From positions 1 to 64,000 of the forward strand of contig NZ_JTCM02000013.1 of assembly GCF_000817785.2 (NCBI RefSeq): 64,000 bases of DNA. Direction: 5' to 3'. Positions 1-9,130 of this stretch are shown here, one piece after another (the first letter of the stretch is position 1; the number at the start of each line of letters is the position of its first letter). This DNA comes from Hassallia byssoidea VB512170 (GTDB taxonomy: Bacteria; Cyanobacteriota; Cyanobacteriia; Cyanobacteriales; Nostocaceae). The notes under the pieces were generated by a model. It searched no databases and had not been told where the DNA came from. It was given only the letters and a program-made list of their open reading frames with translations. The position numbers and the translations under genes were made by a program.

Positions 1-103
1 AAAATGGCACTCATAGTTCGTTTACTAGATCCTCAACACCCCACGACATTTTACAGATGTTGGCTGTCAATGAGTGAAAGAGTGTTTGTGAAACCCCTAG
101 ACA

Positions 104-2266
104 TCACCCAACAGACACTTCTCGTTCTTCAGGTGGATAGACTCGTGGTGCAATTGGTTGAGGCATAGAAACGATGATATCAGCGCCATTGATAACGGTT
201 CCCAATAGCCCCAATTCAGATTCAACCAATTGATCGACAGCTTCACCGAGCATGTTTTCTTGTGTATAGTTTGGTCGTGTTACCAACACTATGCCATCGC
301 TGTAAGGTTGAATTAACAAGGGGTCATTAGATAAACTGAGAGTGCCAGTATCTAAAATCACTAAATCATAACGTTGGCGAGCATCCTCCATTAGCTTTCG
401 CATTTCGCTAGATTCTAAAATAGCGGCAGATTGGCGCACAGGACCCGCGCTAGGAACAATGTATAAATTTTCGACTCCGGGGACTAAATAAATACACTCA
501 CTCAAGCTGCCGTAATAGCGTAGGGGTTCAACAGTGGCATCGGAGTCGAGAGTAACATTGAGGGATTGGCAACGGCTATGCGATCGCAAATCTGTTTCAA
601 TAATCAAAGTTCGTTTGCCAGCACGCGCAGAGGCAATGCCCAAATTATAAGCACTCACCGTTTTTCCTTCCGAACTGCTGGTGCTAGTAATCAATACAAC
701 CTTCAAGTTTTTCCCACCAATGCGGCGCAGATTACTGCGGAACTTTTCATAATACTCTAAATAGGGAGACTCCGCAGAAAGTATTGTTGGCACTGCATCT
801 AAACTTAAATCATCAACTGGCATTAAAGGCAATTCGCCCAGCAGATTGACTTCTCGTTGTTTGAGGTTGTTGCGGATATCTTCTTGAGTTTTGAAAGTCC
901 CTTCCAGCGCTCCTAACAAAAATATTACCCCACCACCAACCAACAATCCAAGTATTGCACCTACACCCAAAGTAACTGGCACATTCTTAGGCGGTTTTTG
1001 GTCGCTAATGACTACTGGTGGTCTAGCAATGCTAAGACTAGTAACAGTTTCTGCTTCTGCGGTTCTCGCATCAGTTAGCTTTGCTTGCATTTGATCGTAT
1101 ACGGCTTTTTTGAGGAGAATTTCCTGTTCTATACGCGATCGCTCCAATTGCTTATTAGGTATCAGAGAATACTCTTGCCGCAATCGCGCCTCTTGTTTGA
1201 TTTCGTCAGTTAGTTGCTTTCGGAGAGTATCCCGTTGGGTTTCCAAAGCCACCAGTTGATTTGCCAACAGTTGACGGGCTGGGTCTAAATTGCTATTGCT
1301 ACGAATAGCCCCAGAGTTAGGAGTCAAAGCCGCTGCCGTACCGCCACCACCTACAACCTCAGCTGCACGTTGTTGCAACAGTTTTTCCGAAGTTTCTTTC
1401 TGACGTCGCAATCCAATCATTGTCGGGTGTTCTGGGCGCAAGTCTTTTCTAAGCAATTCAATTTGCGACTCAGTTTGATAAATTTGCAATCGCAAGTTGG
1501 CAAGAATCGGATCGGCACTCAAAGCCGAAGATACATAAGCTTGGTTAACTGTCAACCCCAGCTTATTTTGTAAACTGGCAATTTGAGCATCAATACCAGA
1601 CAGCGTTAATTGAATTTGCCGTTGCTGACCTTGGCTGATAGTGACTGCGTTTAGCAAACTGCCATTTTCAGCAGCTAATATAGCAGGTCGTTGCAGGCGA
1701 TCGTACCTTTCTAATTTCTGTTCAGCAGCTTGTAATTCTATCTTCGCTCGTGGTAAGCGCTCGTTAATTTTGGCAATAATTGCCTTTAATCGCCCAGTAT
1801 TAATCTCACCGCTTAACTTGACCATTGCTTGCATTAATGCCAGCACAGTCTCTTGTGCCCGCTTTTGGTCACTATCTTTATATTTGATTTGAATAATTGC
1901 CGGGGCTGCTGCTTCTCCTTCCTTGGCTGCTTGCGGAACACTAAGCGCCACATTTTCACCAATTGTTTTCGGCTCGACCTTTACTTGCGATGCCACAGAC
2001 TCAATGATCTGGTCTGAGAGCAAAATTTCTTGAGACAGTTCTTGTCCTTGCTGCTGAATTTGCGTACCAGTTGCCGAGAAAGAAACTGGCGGACGAGTGT
2101 AGGCAAGTGCAGCACTGGCTAGATAGCTAGGGGCTGGATCTGGTTGCACAGCCACCAGAGTTGACCCCGCTACAACTAAACCAAAACTGGCTAATCCAAT
2201 CCACTTGTATTTATCAAAAGCAATAAGATAGCGCTTAACAATCGGTGGAGCCATGACAATAATCAA
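104..2266 (-). CDS. Wzc-like exopolysaccharide chain-length regulator / P-loop kinase-like protein
   Basis: Probable inner-membrane regulator of exopolysaccharide polymerisation and export (Wzc/CpsCD class). A first membrane segment lies near residues 21-40 and a second near 430-452, preceded by PPKNVPV; between them is a Wzz-type periplasmic part with long coiled-coil stretches. The cytoplasmic part is a BY-kinase-like P-loop domain with Walker A STSSSEGKT (near 525-535), Walker A' LIIETDLRS and Walker B LVILDTGTL (near 635). The C-terminus has only one tyrosine (RVYPPEER) rather than the usual tyrosine cluster, so classical autophosphorylation is doubtful. It lies 108 bp downstream of the Wza-like gene on the same strand, and the pair is probably one operon. 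The family is clear; the polymer is unknown. Confidence 0.88.
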   Translation of the reverse strand: MIIVMAPPIVKRYLIAFDKYKWIGLASFGLVVAGSTLVAVQPDPAPSYLASAALAYTRPPVSFSATGTQIQQQGQELSQEILLSDQIIESVASQVKVEPKTIGENVALSVPQAAKEGEAAAPAIIQIKYKDSDQKRAQETVLALMQAMVKLSGEINTGRLKAIIAKINERLPRAKIELQAAEQKLERYDRLQRPAILAAENGSLLNAVTISQGQQRQIQLTLSGIDAQIASLQNKLGLTVNQAYVSSALSADPILANLRLQIYQTESQIELLRKDLRPEHPTMIGLRRQKETSEKLLQQRAAEVVGGGGTAAALTPNSGAIRSNSNLDPARQLLANQLVALETQRDTLRKQLTDEIKQEARLRQEYSLIPNKQLERSRIEQEILLKKAVYDQMQAKLTDARTAEAETVTSLSIARPPVVISDQKPPKNVPVTLGVGAILGLLVGGGVIFLLGALEGTFKTQEDIRNNLKQREVNLLGELPLMPVDDLSLDAVPTILSAESPYLEYYEKFRSNLRRIGGKNLKVVLITSTSSSEGKTVSAYNLGIASARAGKRTLIIETDLRSHSRCQSLNVTLDSDATVEPLRYYGSLSECIYLVPGVENLYIVPSAGPVRQSAAILESSEMRKLMEDARQRYDLVILDTGTLSLSNDPLLIQPYSDGIVLVTRPNYTQENMLGEAVDQLVESELGLLGTVINGADIIVSMPQPIAPRVYPPEEREVSVG

Positions 2267-2374
2267 TTCTTAGGCAGGTTTTAGCAGAAAGGCAGAAGCA
2301 CGAACCAGATAAATCACATCTTTTACTTACTTTAAACAAGTTTTGTGACCAACAGCAATCAAGCAACAAAGTAA

Positions 2375-3745
2375 CTACCTTCTGTCACCACTAAAAGTGT
2401 CAAAGAAGCGGATAAAGCTTTCAACATTAAAGAAAGGTCGAGTAATTGTAGTCAAAACATTAGTGATTTTACCGATAAGGTTTCGACCTACAACGATAAC
2501 ATCATTGTCTTGCAGCGGCACGTTTTGAGACGCATCGCCGGAAAGCGCCTTTTTCGCATCAAGTTTCTGGGTGACGGCTTTACCTCGTTCTGGATCGAAG
2601 CGAACAAGAGCAATGTCTCGGAGATTGGCAGTATCCGGATTGATTCCTCCTAAAGCATCTATAAAACTACTACCATTAGGCAGTACTTGAGTGCCAATTC
2701 CACTCGCCGCATAGTTTAAAATGCGGATTCTAATTTGCGGTTGAGCTAAAGTTGAACGAGCTACTAAATTTCGGTCGTAACCGTCATCAGCACCGATTTC
2801 TCGACGCGGTACAATTATCGCATCACCATCTTGCAGCCGTAAATTAGGTAATGAGCTAGCATTTTGCAACGTGGCATACAAATCAATAGTTTGTGAAACC
2901 ACAGAACCATCAATTAATCTCCGCCGCACTTGCACTTGCCGCAGGTCTGCGTTTAGTGTCGAACCCCCAGCTATCAGCAGCGCATCACCAAGACGAGGTG
3001 TCGGCGAAGCGATCGGATAAATTCCTGGACGCGGCACTTCGCCACTAATCGTAACTTGAACTGGTCGCGCCCCTGCCAGCCCGACTGCCACAACCGGATC
3101 GACCAAAATGCGACTTAAACCCAAGCGAATTTTTTCTTGAGCTTCTTCCAAACTCAAGCCTTGTACCGAAACTGTTCCCAATTGCGGCACTACAATATTG
3201 CCTTCGGGATTTATTTGCGCTTGAAAACTCAACTCAGGACGTTGCCCTGTCAGTGATAAAGCGACAATTGGATCGACGACAAACCGATTTAAACCAGAGC
3301 GAATTTTTCCTTGTGCTTGTTGTAAAGTTAAACCTTGTAGGGACACTGTTCCCAGTAGCGGCACTGTAATATTGCCTTCGGGATTTATTTGAGCTTGAAA
3401 ACTCAAATCGGAAAAGCGCTGAACCACAACGGTAATTACATCTCCAGGTCCTAAGCGGTAGCGACCTGGAGGACGCTGAACCGTTATCCCCAATACATCT
3501 CCAGGTCCTAAAAGATAGCGACCGAGTTGGGGTGATATTCCCTCATTTAAACCCGCAGGTGCAAAATCAACACTCGACGGGGGTGAGGGAGGTTGCCCTT
3601 GCCCCTGTCCTGGGGAGGGTAAAGGTTGAGCCACAACATCCGGGACAGATATTGTACAGAATACCCCTACCTGAAGACTGACAAGACACAAAGCGCTAAA
3701 TACACGCCTAGAAGAACTGGGAACTATGAACATCGATGCAATCAA
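2375..3745 (-). CDS. Wza-like polysaccharide export protein (SLBB domains) with internal duplication
   Basis: Outer-membrane or periplasmic polysaccharide export protein. An N-terminal hydrophobic signal region (about residues 5-38) is followed by a proline-rich linker and by RYLLGPGDVL, the usual start of a Poly_export domain. That domain start is repeated (RYRLGPGDVI), and a block of about 70 residues starting LSFQAQINPEGN is present twice in tandem before the SLBB-type segment beginning VQVTISGEVPRPGIYP. A second SLBB-like segment follows near residues 330-425. The tandem copies are highly similar, which suggests a recent internal duplication. It is the upstream partner of the Wzc-like gene. 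The role in export is known for the family; the polymer is not known. Confidence 0.88.
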   Translation of the reverse strand: MIASMFIVPSSSRRVFSALCLVSLQVGVFCTISVPDVVAQPLPSPGQGQGQPPSPPSSVDFAPAGLNEGISPQLGRYLLGPGDVLGITVQRPPGRYRLGPGDVITVVVQRFSDLSFQAQINPEGNITVPLLGTVSLQGLTLQQAQGKIRSGLNRFVVDPIVALSLTGQRPELSFQAQINPEGNIVVPQLGTVSVQGLSLEEAQEKIRLGLSRILVDPVVAVGLAGARPVQVTISGEVPRPGIYPIASPTPRLGDALLIAGGSTLNADLRQVQVRRRLIDGSVVSQTIDLYATLQNASSLPNLRLQDGDAIIVPRREIGADDGYDRNLVARSTLAQPQIRIRILNYAASGIGTQVLPNGSSFIDALGGINPDTANLRDIALVRFDPERGKAVTQKLDAKKALSGDASQNVPLQDNDVIVVGRNLIGKITNVLTTITRPFFNVESFIRFFDTFSGDRR

Positions 3746-4086
3746 GCTAAGTTAAGAAATGCTACGCCGACTCGCTATTTTACTCTGGAAATACTCTGAG
3801 TGTCCGCTCTTAATCGCAGGTATTTTTATACAATTTATCTTTTTTTGCATAACCTAAGAGCGAAACCTGTTTGATAAAGAAGTGGTCAAAAGTCAGAAGT
3901 CAGAAGTTAGATGGGAATAGGTATGTTACTGACACCATAAAGATTGGTTTAAAGCCTCATCTATGAGTGGACGAGAAAAAATTAATAAATATAAAGATTG
4001 AAACTCCACCCATAAAGCGATCAAGTTCTCCAAACTGCCCGTACAGACGTTCCGGACCGAACGTCTCTACATAACTCCTAACTTTT
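3746..4086. other. Intergenic region with an interspersed palindrome
   Basis: The 341 bp between the Wza-like gene and the exosortase partner gene hold no ORF that I can support. They contain the imperfect palindrome at 4041-4070 listed separately and AT-rich sequence upstream of the Wza-like gene that probably carries its promoter. Confidence 0.5.
4041..4070. repeat. Interspersed palindrome (AGACGTTC family)
   Basis: Arms AGACGTTC and GAACGTCT are separated by six bases. A closely related and longer palindrome occurs at 22094-22122, so this is a member of a dispersed repeat family rather than a gene-specific operator. Confidence 0.7.
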
Positions 4087-4794
4087 TTATAAAGGACCTG
4101 CCATTAATGCCCGTTGGACTGTTTCACCAATAGACTTGGTTAAAGACCAAGTTGTTTCTACCTGCCCCAAAGGTTCCATCGGAATCATAATGCTCACGCC
4201 AACCCAAGGAGCACGCTGCTTGCGTAACTGTGCTAATTGATCTGCCACAAACCACTGTAAAGGTGATGGGTTTCCACCATTAGGGAAAGCATACCATTGC
4301 AAAACCGCAAATGTTTGCTTCATAGTGGAGGCGCGAAAAAATTGAGCCTCGACTTTAACTTCGGTTGATGCAAGTTTTACCGTAAATTCCGCCGGACGAA
4401 ATTGAGCTACGTTCCACTGCTGCCAGCTTTGAATCTCTGTCCATTCTACTTCTGGTTGATTTTTGTCATCAGTTTGCGGCAGCAAAAGCAAGATAGCCTG
4501 AGTTTGTGTGCCTTGTTTTTTGTTGATTTGCATTAACCATTTGCGTCCGCCAATTTGTTGTTGGCTTTTTTCAATTGTTTCCCAACCAGGAAGGTTTAAC
4601 CCTTGCTGCCGCAACTGTCTCAACTGCTTGATACTGGTGATAGGAGGCAGCTTTTGCCATTGCCAGTGTCCTGTCATATATCCGGGAACAGCTCCTATCA
4701 CCAGCAGTACTAGTAACAACAAAAGCGCTGCTAGCTTAGGAAATTGGTTTTCTTTGAGTAATTTAGAAAAGGATATCATAAGTAAAATTTGCAA
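4087..4794 (-). CDS. Cyanoexosortase B system-associated protein
   Basis: Probable partner of cyanoexosortase B, of the kind found beside crtB in cyanobacteria. There is a single N-terminal membrane segment (about residues 20-42, LAALLLLLVLLVIGAVPGYM) and an extracytoplasmic domain containing WQKLPPI and GWETIEK, resembling EpsI-like partners. Here it is separated from crtB (11564-12457, same strand) by a 6.8-kb insert, although in related genomes the two genes are expected side by side. The start could be the Met five codons downstream (4779). The family is assigned from sequence feel and from crtB nearby; the biochemical role is not established. Confidence 0.7.
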   Translation of the reverse strand: MQILLMISFSKLLKENQFPKLAALLLLLVLLVIGAVPGYMTGHWQWQKLPPITSIKQLRQLRQQGLNLPGWETIEKSQQQIGGRKWLMQINKKQGTQTQAILLLLPQTDDKNQPEVEWTEIQSWQQWNVAQFRPAEFTVKLASTEVKVEAQFFRASTMKQTFAVLQWYAFPNGGNPSPLQWFVADQLAQLRKQRAPWVGVSIMIPMEPLGQVETTWSLTKSIGETVQRALMAGPL

Positions 4795-4822
4795 TACTTA
4801 CGCAAAATTTTACCTGCTAAAA

Positions 4823-4855
4823 TCACTTCCTGAGTTCAGTAATTTTGACAGTGCC
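4823..4855 (-). pseudogene. Fragment: duplicated 3' end of the 82-aa gene at 4999-5247
   Basis: Read on the minus strand, this stretch encodes GTVKITELRK followed by a stop, identical at protein level to the last ten residues of the gene at 4999-5247, with silent or near-silent base changes. It looks like the remnant of a second copy or of a duplication at the island edge. A 9-base match to the ACTTACGCA repeat (4796-4804) lies just outside it. Confidence 0.65.
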
Positions 4856-4966
4856 CTACGTATTTCCCCAAGAGTAAACCGTATAGCGGCTTTTGGCGTT
4901 GCCGATTGCTGATTTGATATCTCTCGTAACTGGGCTGCTGCCTTGTTATGCAACCGGAGGTAGAGC

Positions 4967-4989
4967 GTTCCCAGGCAGAGCCTGGGAAC
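4967..4989. repeat. Perfect hairpin repeat GTTCCCAGGC-AGA-GCCTGGGAAC
   Basis: Ten-base perfect arms flank a 3-base loop. It lies between the gene fragment at 4823-4855 and the stop of the 82-aa gene. There is no T-run beside it, so it is more likely a dispersed palindromic repeat than an intrinsic terminator. Confidence 0.7.
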
Positions 4990-4998
4990 AAGATAATA

Positions 4999-5247
4999 TC
5001 ACTTTCTGAGTTCAGTAATCTTGACAGTCCCCCTTTTTTGAATCGAAATTGAGAGTGCGTCTTCGACTAAATCTCCTAACTTCATACGAACTACGGAGGC
5101 GATCGCGTTCAAGACTTGCTGTAGTGTTGGCTTGGGTTGTTGAAGCTCTTCGTAGTGTTCAGCAATAGCCTTTAATGTAAAGTCCAGAGTATCGGCAGGA
5201 CGATCGCCGATAATATCCTCATCTTCTCCTGTTGCCCACCATCCCAT
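4999..5247 (-). CDS. Hypothetical protein, 82 aa (GDRPAD motif)
   Basis: Small acidic soluble protein that starts MGWWATGEDEDIIGDRPAD and ends in GTVKITELRK. I have an impression of similar small cyanobacterial hypothetical proteins but cannot name a family. It has no signal peptide or membrane segment. Its sequence contains a HIP1 octamer (GCGATCGC near 5099), unlike the helicase genes on the other side of the intergenic gap, so it may belong to the resident genome rather than the island. Its 3' end is duplicated at 4823-4855. The ORF is plausible by length and codon use; its function is unknown. Confidence 0.6.
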   Translation of the reverse strand: MGWWATGEDEDIIGDRPADTLDFTLKAIAEHYEELQQPKPTLQQVLNAIASVVRMKLGDLVEDALSISIQKRGTVKITELRK

Positions 5248-5680
5248 ATTTAACTTTTATTTAATTAATGTTACAGTCCGTTTTAATTTGTAACTATACC
5301 TTATGATGTTGGTAGATTTTTATATACATGGGTCGTGCAAATATTTATAATCATTTTTAAGTTAAACCCCTTTCCCTCGAATAGTTCCTCCGCTTTTATT
5401 ACTCCAATCTCATCAAATTATTCGGATAAATCAGGTTCAGGAACTTCACAAAAACCTTCTTTTGTTGACTATTTAGTGACTTTGAAAATAACGCGAATTT
5501 AACTGCTGGGAAAAATCATAAGCATCATAAAGAGTCTCAACAACGCCTGTGCCGTCCCCGGACTATGATAATAATTTTTATCGATGTGATAGTGATATTT
5601 TTTAATTTAATAAATTAATTTCTGGCTGGGGTAATCATCTCAAACTTAAAGTCTATTAATCTACTAAAATCATCAGGGAT
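5248..5680. other. AT-rich intergenic region upstream of the helicase gene
   Basis: These 433 bp have no supportable gene. A short open stretch on the minus strand (about 5485-5560) reads GTGVVETLYDAYDFSQQ before a stop and could be a gene remnant, but it is too short to call. The promoter of the helicase gene should lie here; the sequence is so AT-rich that no single -10/-35 pair stands out. Confidence 0.4.
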
Positions 5681-8600
5681 ATGGAACAAATATTAAACGA
5701 ATACTGTAAACAATTTAATCCGGGGCTGCTTCTTTTGAGTATGCCGACTGGTTCTGGTAAAACATACAATGTCCTTAACTTTATCTATTCTAATTACGAG
5801 GAATTTGCTACTCAAAAAAGAAAAATACTGTTTATTACCAACCTCAAGAAAAACTTGCCAATTAACGAACTAAAAGAGCGTTTTATTGCTGACAGAAAAG
5901 AAGATGAATTTGATAAGTATGTTCTTTTTATTAATTCTAATGTTGACACGGTTATTAAAAAGCTACTCGCCATTGATGATGAAATTCCCGATCAATTCAA
6001 GACAGAAAGTTATAATAAATTAAAATCTCATATAAAAATACTCCAAAATAGTCAACTTCCCAAAGAAGTTAAAGATAGCTGGGAAACAGAAATTCGCAAA
6101 AATATTGAGCCAAAATTCCGACAAATTATTAAAAAAGAACTGGAGAATAACTTCAAAACAAAAAAAGCCCGCCTTTCAGCTATAAAGAACGATCAAGACT
6201 ATCAATGGATTGGGAAATTATATCCCGCAGTATTTACAGATGAAAAAACTGTTTTTTTCCTTAGTATAGATAAGTTCGTCGCTAAAAATACGACACTTGT
6301 TGAGCCGTCATATTACTTTAATGAACGGTTTATTGAGAAAGCACTTATTTTTATTGATGAGTTTGATACTACCAAAGAAGCTGTACTCAAAAAGATCATT
6401 GAATCAGGCTTACACCATCGAGTGGATCTTCTTGATTTATTCTTGAATATTCATAACCATCTTATGCAAAATGAATGTCCTGAACTGCTTATTAAAGAAT
6501 CCGAAACGTTCAAGAAAAAATCTTCCGGTAAAAATTGGTTATCCCCGCGACAACACATTGAAACCTTTCGAGATAAAGCTAATTACATATTCACCACATA
6601 TAAATTACAGCATACCTGTAAATCTCATGAGGACTTTTCAACAAAGCAAAGGAACTTTCTGTTCTATGACTATCAATTCCATAATGTGATGGATCGTGAT
6701 AAGCGTATCGAGATTATTGAAGATATAGAAAACCGTACAAATTGGATTAAGGCTTTTGATATTAAAACAAAAAATTCTGGTGTCGAGATACAGAAACTGC
6801 TGAGTGAGATTACTGGATTTTTAACCTACTTTCAGAGAGGAATTAAGTATTTAGCCGATAACTATCGTCATTTGAAAGACGAAAATAACAGCATTAACGA
6901 AGCCTTTTCCCTTGAATTTGCCGTTACGACCGTTCTTAATAATTTTCACATTGACAATACAGATGTCGAATTGTTGACCAGTAAAATTCTCGAAGATGAC
7001 TTACCGTATGACTTGCAAACCGACAAAGGAACAATCCAGCGTCAGGGGTTCTATGATACAGGCTTTCGTTACCACGATATCGTCGATAGTGATGAGCATG
7101 ATACGTTATCGAAAATATATATGTTCAACTTCAGCCGTACACCCGAATCCTTTTTGGCTGGAGTTTGCTCAAAGGCTATGGTAGTCGGCATTTCTGCGAC
7201 TGCTGGACTTTATACCAACATTGGAAATTACGATCTTGAATATCTGAAATCCCGTTTGGTAAATTCATTTATACGTGTTAAAGAAGATGCTATTATCAGG
7301 CTCAAAAACGCATATTCTGAAGCAACTAAAGGATATGATCAAGTTGTCATAAAAACTGAATTTATTGGAACAGATTCGCAGAAGGAAGCAATCAAACAGC
7401 TTGAGGAGCTTTTGCGTGACCGAGAAGCAGCACAGGCTTTCTGGAACGATCTTCGTCATAAAAATACTGATAAGAAGAAGAATATTGAATTTTTGTTTGA
7501 CCGTTATGTGAGAGCGTTGACTGCATGGAAATATTTTCTGGATCACCCTGATTGCCATGCGTTTCTTTGCCTCTTTAATAAATTGCCAAAGCCTGCCGAT
7601 CCAGAGTTCGACCTGGATATATTACATAATTACGCCAAATTACTATTGGATGACAATAAAGATGTCATAGATGGTAGTGTACATGATACGATTTTCCTGC
7701 TTAGTGGAGATAACTTTGAGGAAAATAAAGAGCAACTGCTAAATGAACTGAAAGATAATAAACGTCGATTCATTATCTCTGCCTACCAAACAATTGGAGT
7801 CGGACAAAATCTACAATTTCCCATTCCTTCTTCTATAGAGCCAATACATATTAACAGCTTGCCAAAGCATTCAGATATGGATATTAACGGTATTTATTTA
7901 GATAATCCAACTAATCTAGTTGTGAATATTTTTGGGAATGAACTCGAAAATGATAATTTTATAAAATACATTTTTCAATTGGAATTTTATCGTGAGAATG
8001 GAGCTTTTTCTCTCAACACATTTAAGAGCAAGTTGGATGAAGCTTTTCAGAGATATATAAGAAGAGATAAGCCTAAGCGCAAGGCTGAGGACTTCATCAG
8101 CTTATACAATACAGATACTTATTCACGCTTCTTGAATAAAATAATTATTCAGGCAATAGGTCGGATATGTCGCACCAATATGAAGGCTCCAACAATCCAT
8201 ATTCTTGCTGATGCTTCAATCCGAAAACATCTAACTAGATTTTCTCTACCAGAGGATGTAATTCCTGTTCGTGAATATACTGCTCTCCTTGAATCAGTCA
8301 CTAAATCGACCAATCAATCTGAAGATTTGATAGAAGCCCAAAACCGTGCATCCCACACAAGCAATCAGACTTCTGCTTACATACGCCGCCAACTGAATAG
8401 GCCGTGGACATCTCAGAGTGTTAAAGCATGGCAGGATCTTAGAGAGCAAGTTCTCCGTCAACCCGCTATTGCCAAAGAGTCAGAATGCAATCCTAAATGG
8501 AATAGTATCTACATTCAATTGCCGAAAGCCGCCTCTTTATATCGTTATTCAGAAGAATATGATTTTAGGGAAATTGAAGTTTTATTTTCTGAGGAATACG

Positions 8601-9130
8601 GTAAAAAAGAAGTTAAAGAAGTGAGTGAACGAACTGCCCGTCTTTCAGATTTGATGAGAATCAATATCCTACATAAATTGTTCATTGATTCTGGCTGGGC
8701 AACAACATTCCCTGAATCTGAACTTCTGCTTACACCTCCGATGTTCAACAATATTTATAAAGGGGCATTAGGCGAAGTATGCGGGAAACATATTCTTCAA
8801 AGCCAGTTAAATATTCACTTGCTAGAACTTGATGTGGATGAATTTGAATGCTTTGACTTCAAAACTGATCGGAACATTTATATAGACTTCAAGTTATGGA
8901 ACGATCAGGTTGCAGTACCAGCTGATGAATTAATTGATAAAATCCGTGAGAAAATGGCGATCGTTGGGGCAGATCGGGTTTTTGTGATTAACATTCTTGG
9001 TAGCTCAGATACAGCTTTTGGTGAGATTATTCAACGTGACAGGAAAATCGTCGAAGTTCCTTATCTTTGTAAAAACGATAAAGTTGACGATAAAGCAATT
9101 GAATTTATTCTCAAGGAATTTTGCAAATGA
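5681..9130 (+). CDS. SF2-type helicase with C-terminal PD-(D/E)XK nuclease-like domain
   Basis: Large (1149 aa) soluble ATPase/helicase. Visible motifs: Walker A PTGSGKT (residues 22-28), Walker B FIDEFD (about 224-229), motif III-like GISATAG (about 501-507), motif V-like YQTIGVGQNLQ (about 705) and motif VI-like QAIGRICRT (about 825-833). Near the C-terminus, GALGEVCGKH (Glu1032), FDFK (Asp1059) and IDFK (Asp1069, Lys1071) fit the E...D...(D/E)XK pattern of a PD-(D/E)XK nuclease. The start ATG at 5681 puts Walker A near the N-terminus, as usual. The next gene overlaps by ATGA, so the two are translationally coupled. AT-richness and absence of HIP1 sites point to transfer. The helicase-plus-nuclease build is typical of anti-phage or restriction proteins; I do not recognise a named system. 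Confidence 0.85.
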   Translation: MEQILNEYCKQFNPGLLLLSMPTGSGKTYNVLNFIYSNYEEFATQKRKILFITNLKKNLPINELKERFIADRKEDEFDKYVLFINSNVDTVIKKLLAIDDEIPDQFKTESYNKLKSHIKILQNSQLPKEVKDSWETEIRKNIEPKFRQIIKKELENNFKTKKARLSAIKNDQDYQWIGKLYPAVFTDEKTVFFLSIDKFVAKNTTLVEPSYYFNERFIEKALIFIDEFDTTKEAVLKKIIESGLHHRVDLLDLFLNIHNHLMQNECPELLIKESETFKKKSSGKNWLSPRQHIETFRDKANYIFTTYKLQHTCKSHEDFSTKQRNFLFYDYQFHNVMDRDKRIEIIEDIENRTNWIKAFDIKTKNSGVEIQKLLSEITGFLTYFQRGIKYLADNYRHLKDENNSINEAFSLEFAVTTVLNNFHIDNTDVELLTSKILEDDLPYDLQTDKGTIQRQGFYDTGFRYHDIVDSDEHDTLSKIYMFNFSRTPESFLAGVCSKAMVVGISATAGLYTNIGNYDLEYLKSRLVNSFIRVKEDAIIRLKNAYSEATKGYDQVVIKTEFIGTDSQKEAIKQLEELLRDREAAQAFWNDLRHKNTDKKKNIEFLFDRYVRALTAWKYFLDHPDCHAFLCLFNKLPKPADPEFDLDILHNYAKLLLDDNKDVIDGSVHDTIFLLSGDNFEENKEQLLNELKDNKRRFIISAYQTIGVGQNLQFPIPSSIEPIHINSLPKHSDMDINGIYLDNPTNLVVNIFGNELENDNFIKYIFQLEFYRENGAFSLNTFKSKLDEAFQRYIRRDKPKRKAEDFISLYNTDTYSRFLNKIIIQAIGRICRTNMKAPTIHILADASIRKHLTRFSLPEDVIPVREYTALLESVTKSTNQSEDLIEAQNRASHTSNQTSAYIRRQLNRPWTSQSVKAWQDLREQVLRQPAIAKESECNPKWNSIYIQLPKAASLYRYSEEYDFREIEVLFSEEYGKKEVKEVSERTARLSDLMRINILHKLFIDSGWATTFPESELLLTPPMFNNIYKGALGEVCGKHILQSQLNIHLLELDVDEFECFDFKTDRNIYIDFKLWNDQVAVPADELIDKIREKMAIVGADRVFVINILGSSDTAFGEIIQRDRKIVEVPYLCKNDKVDDKAIEFILKEFCK

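Noticed and set aside
5485-5560. Short minus-strand coding-like stretch (GTGVVETLYDAYDFSQQ)
   Set aside because: Too short and flanked by stops; could be chance or an old remnant.
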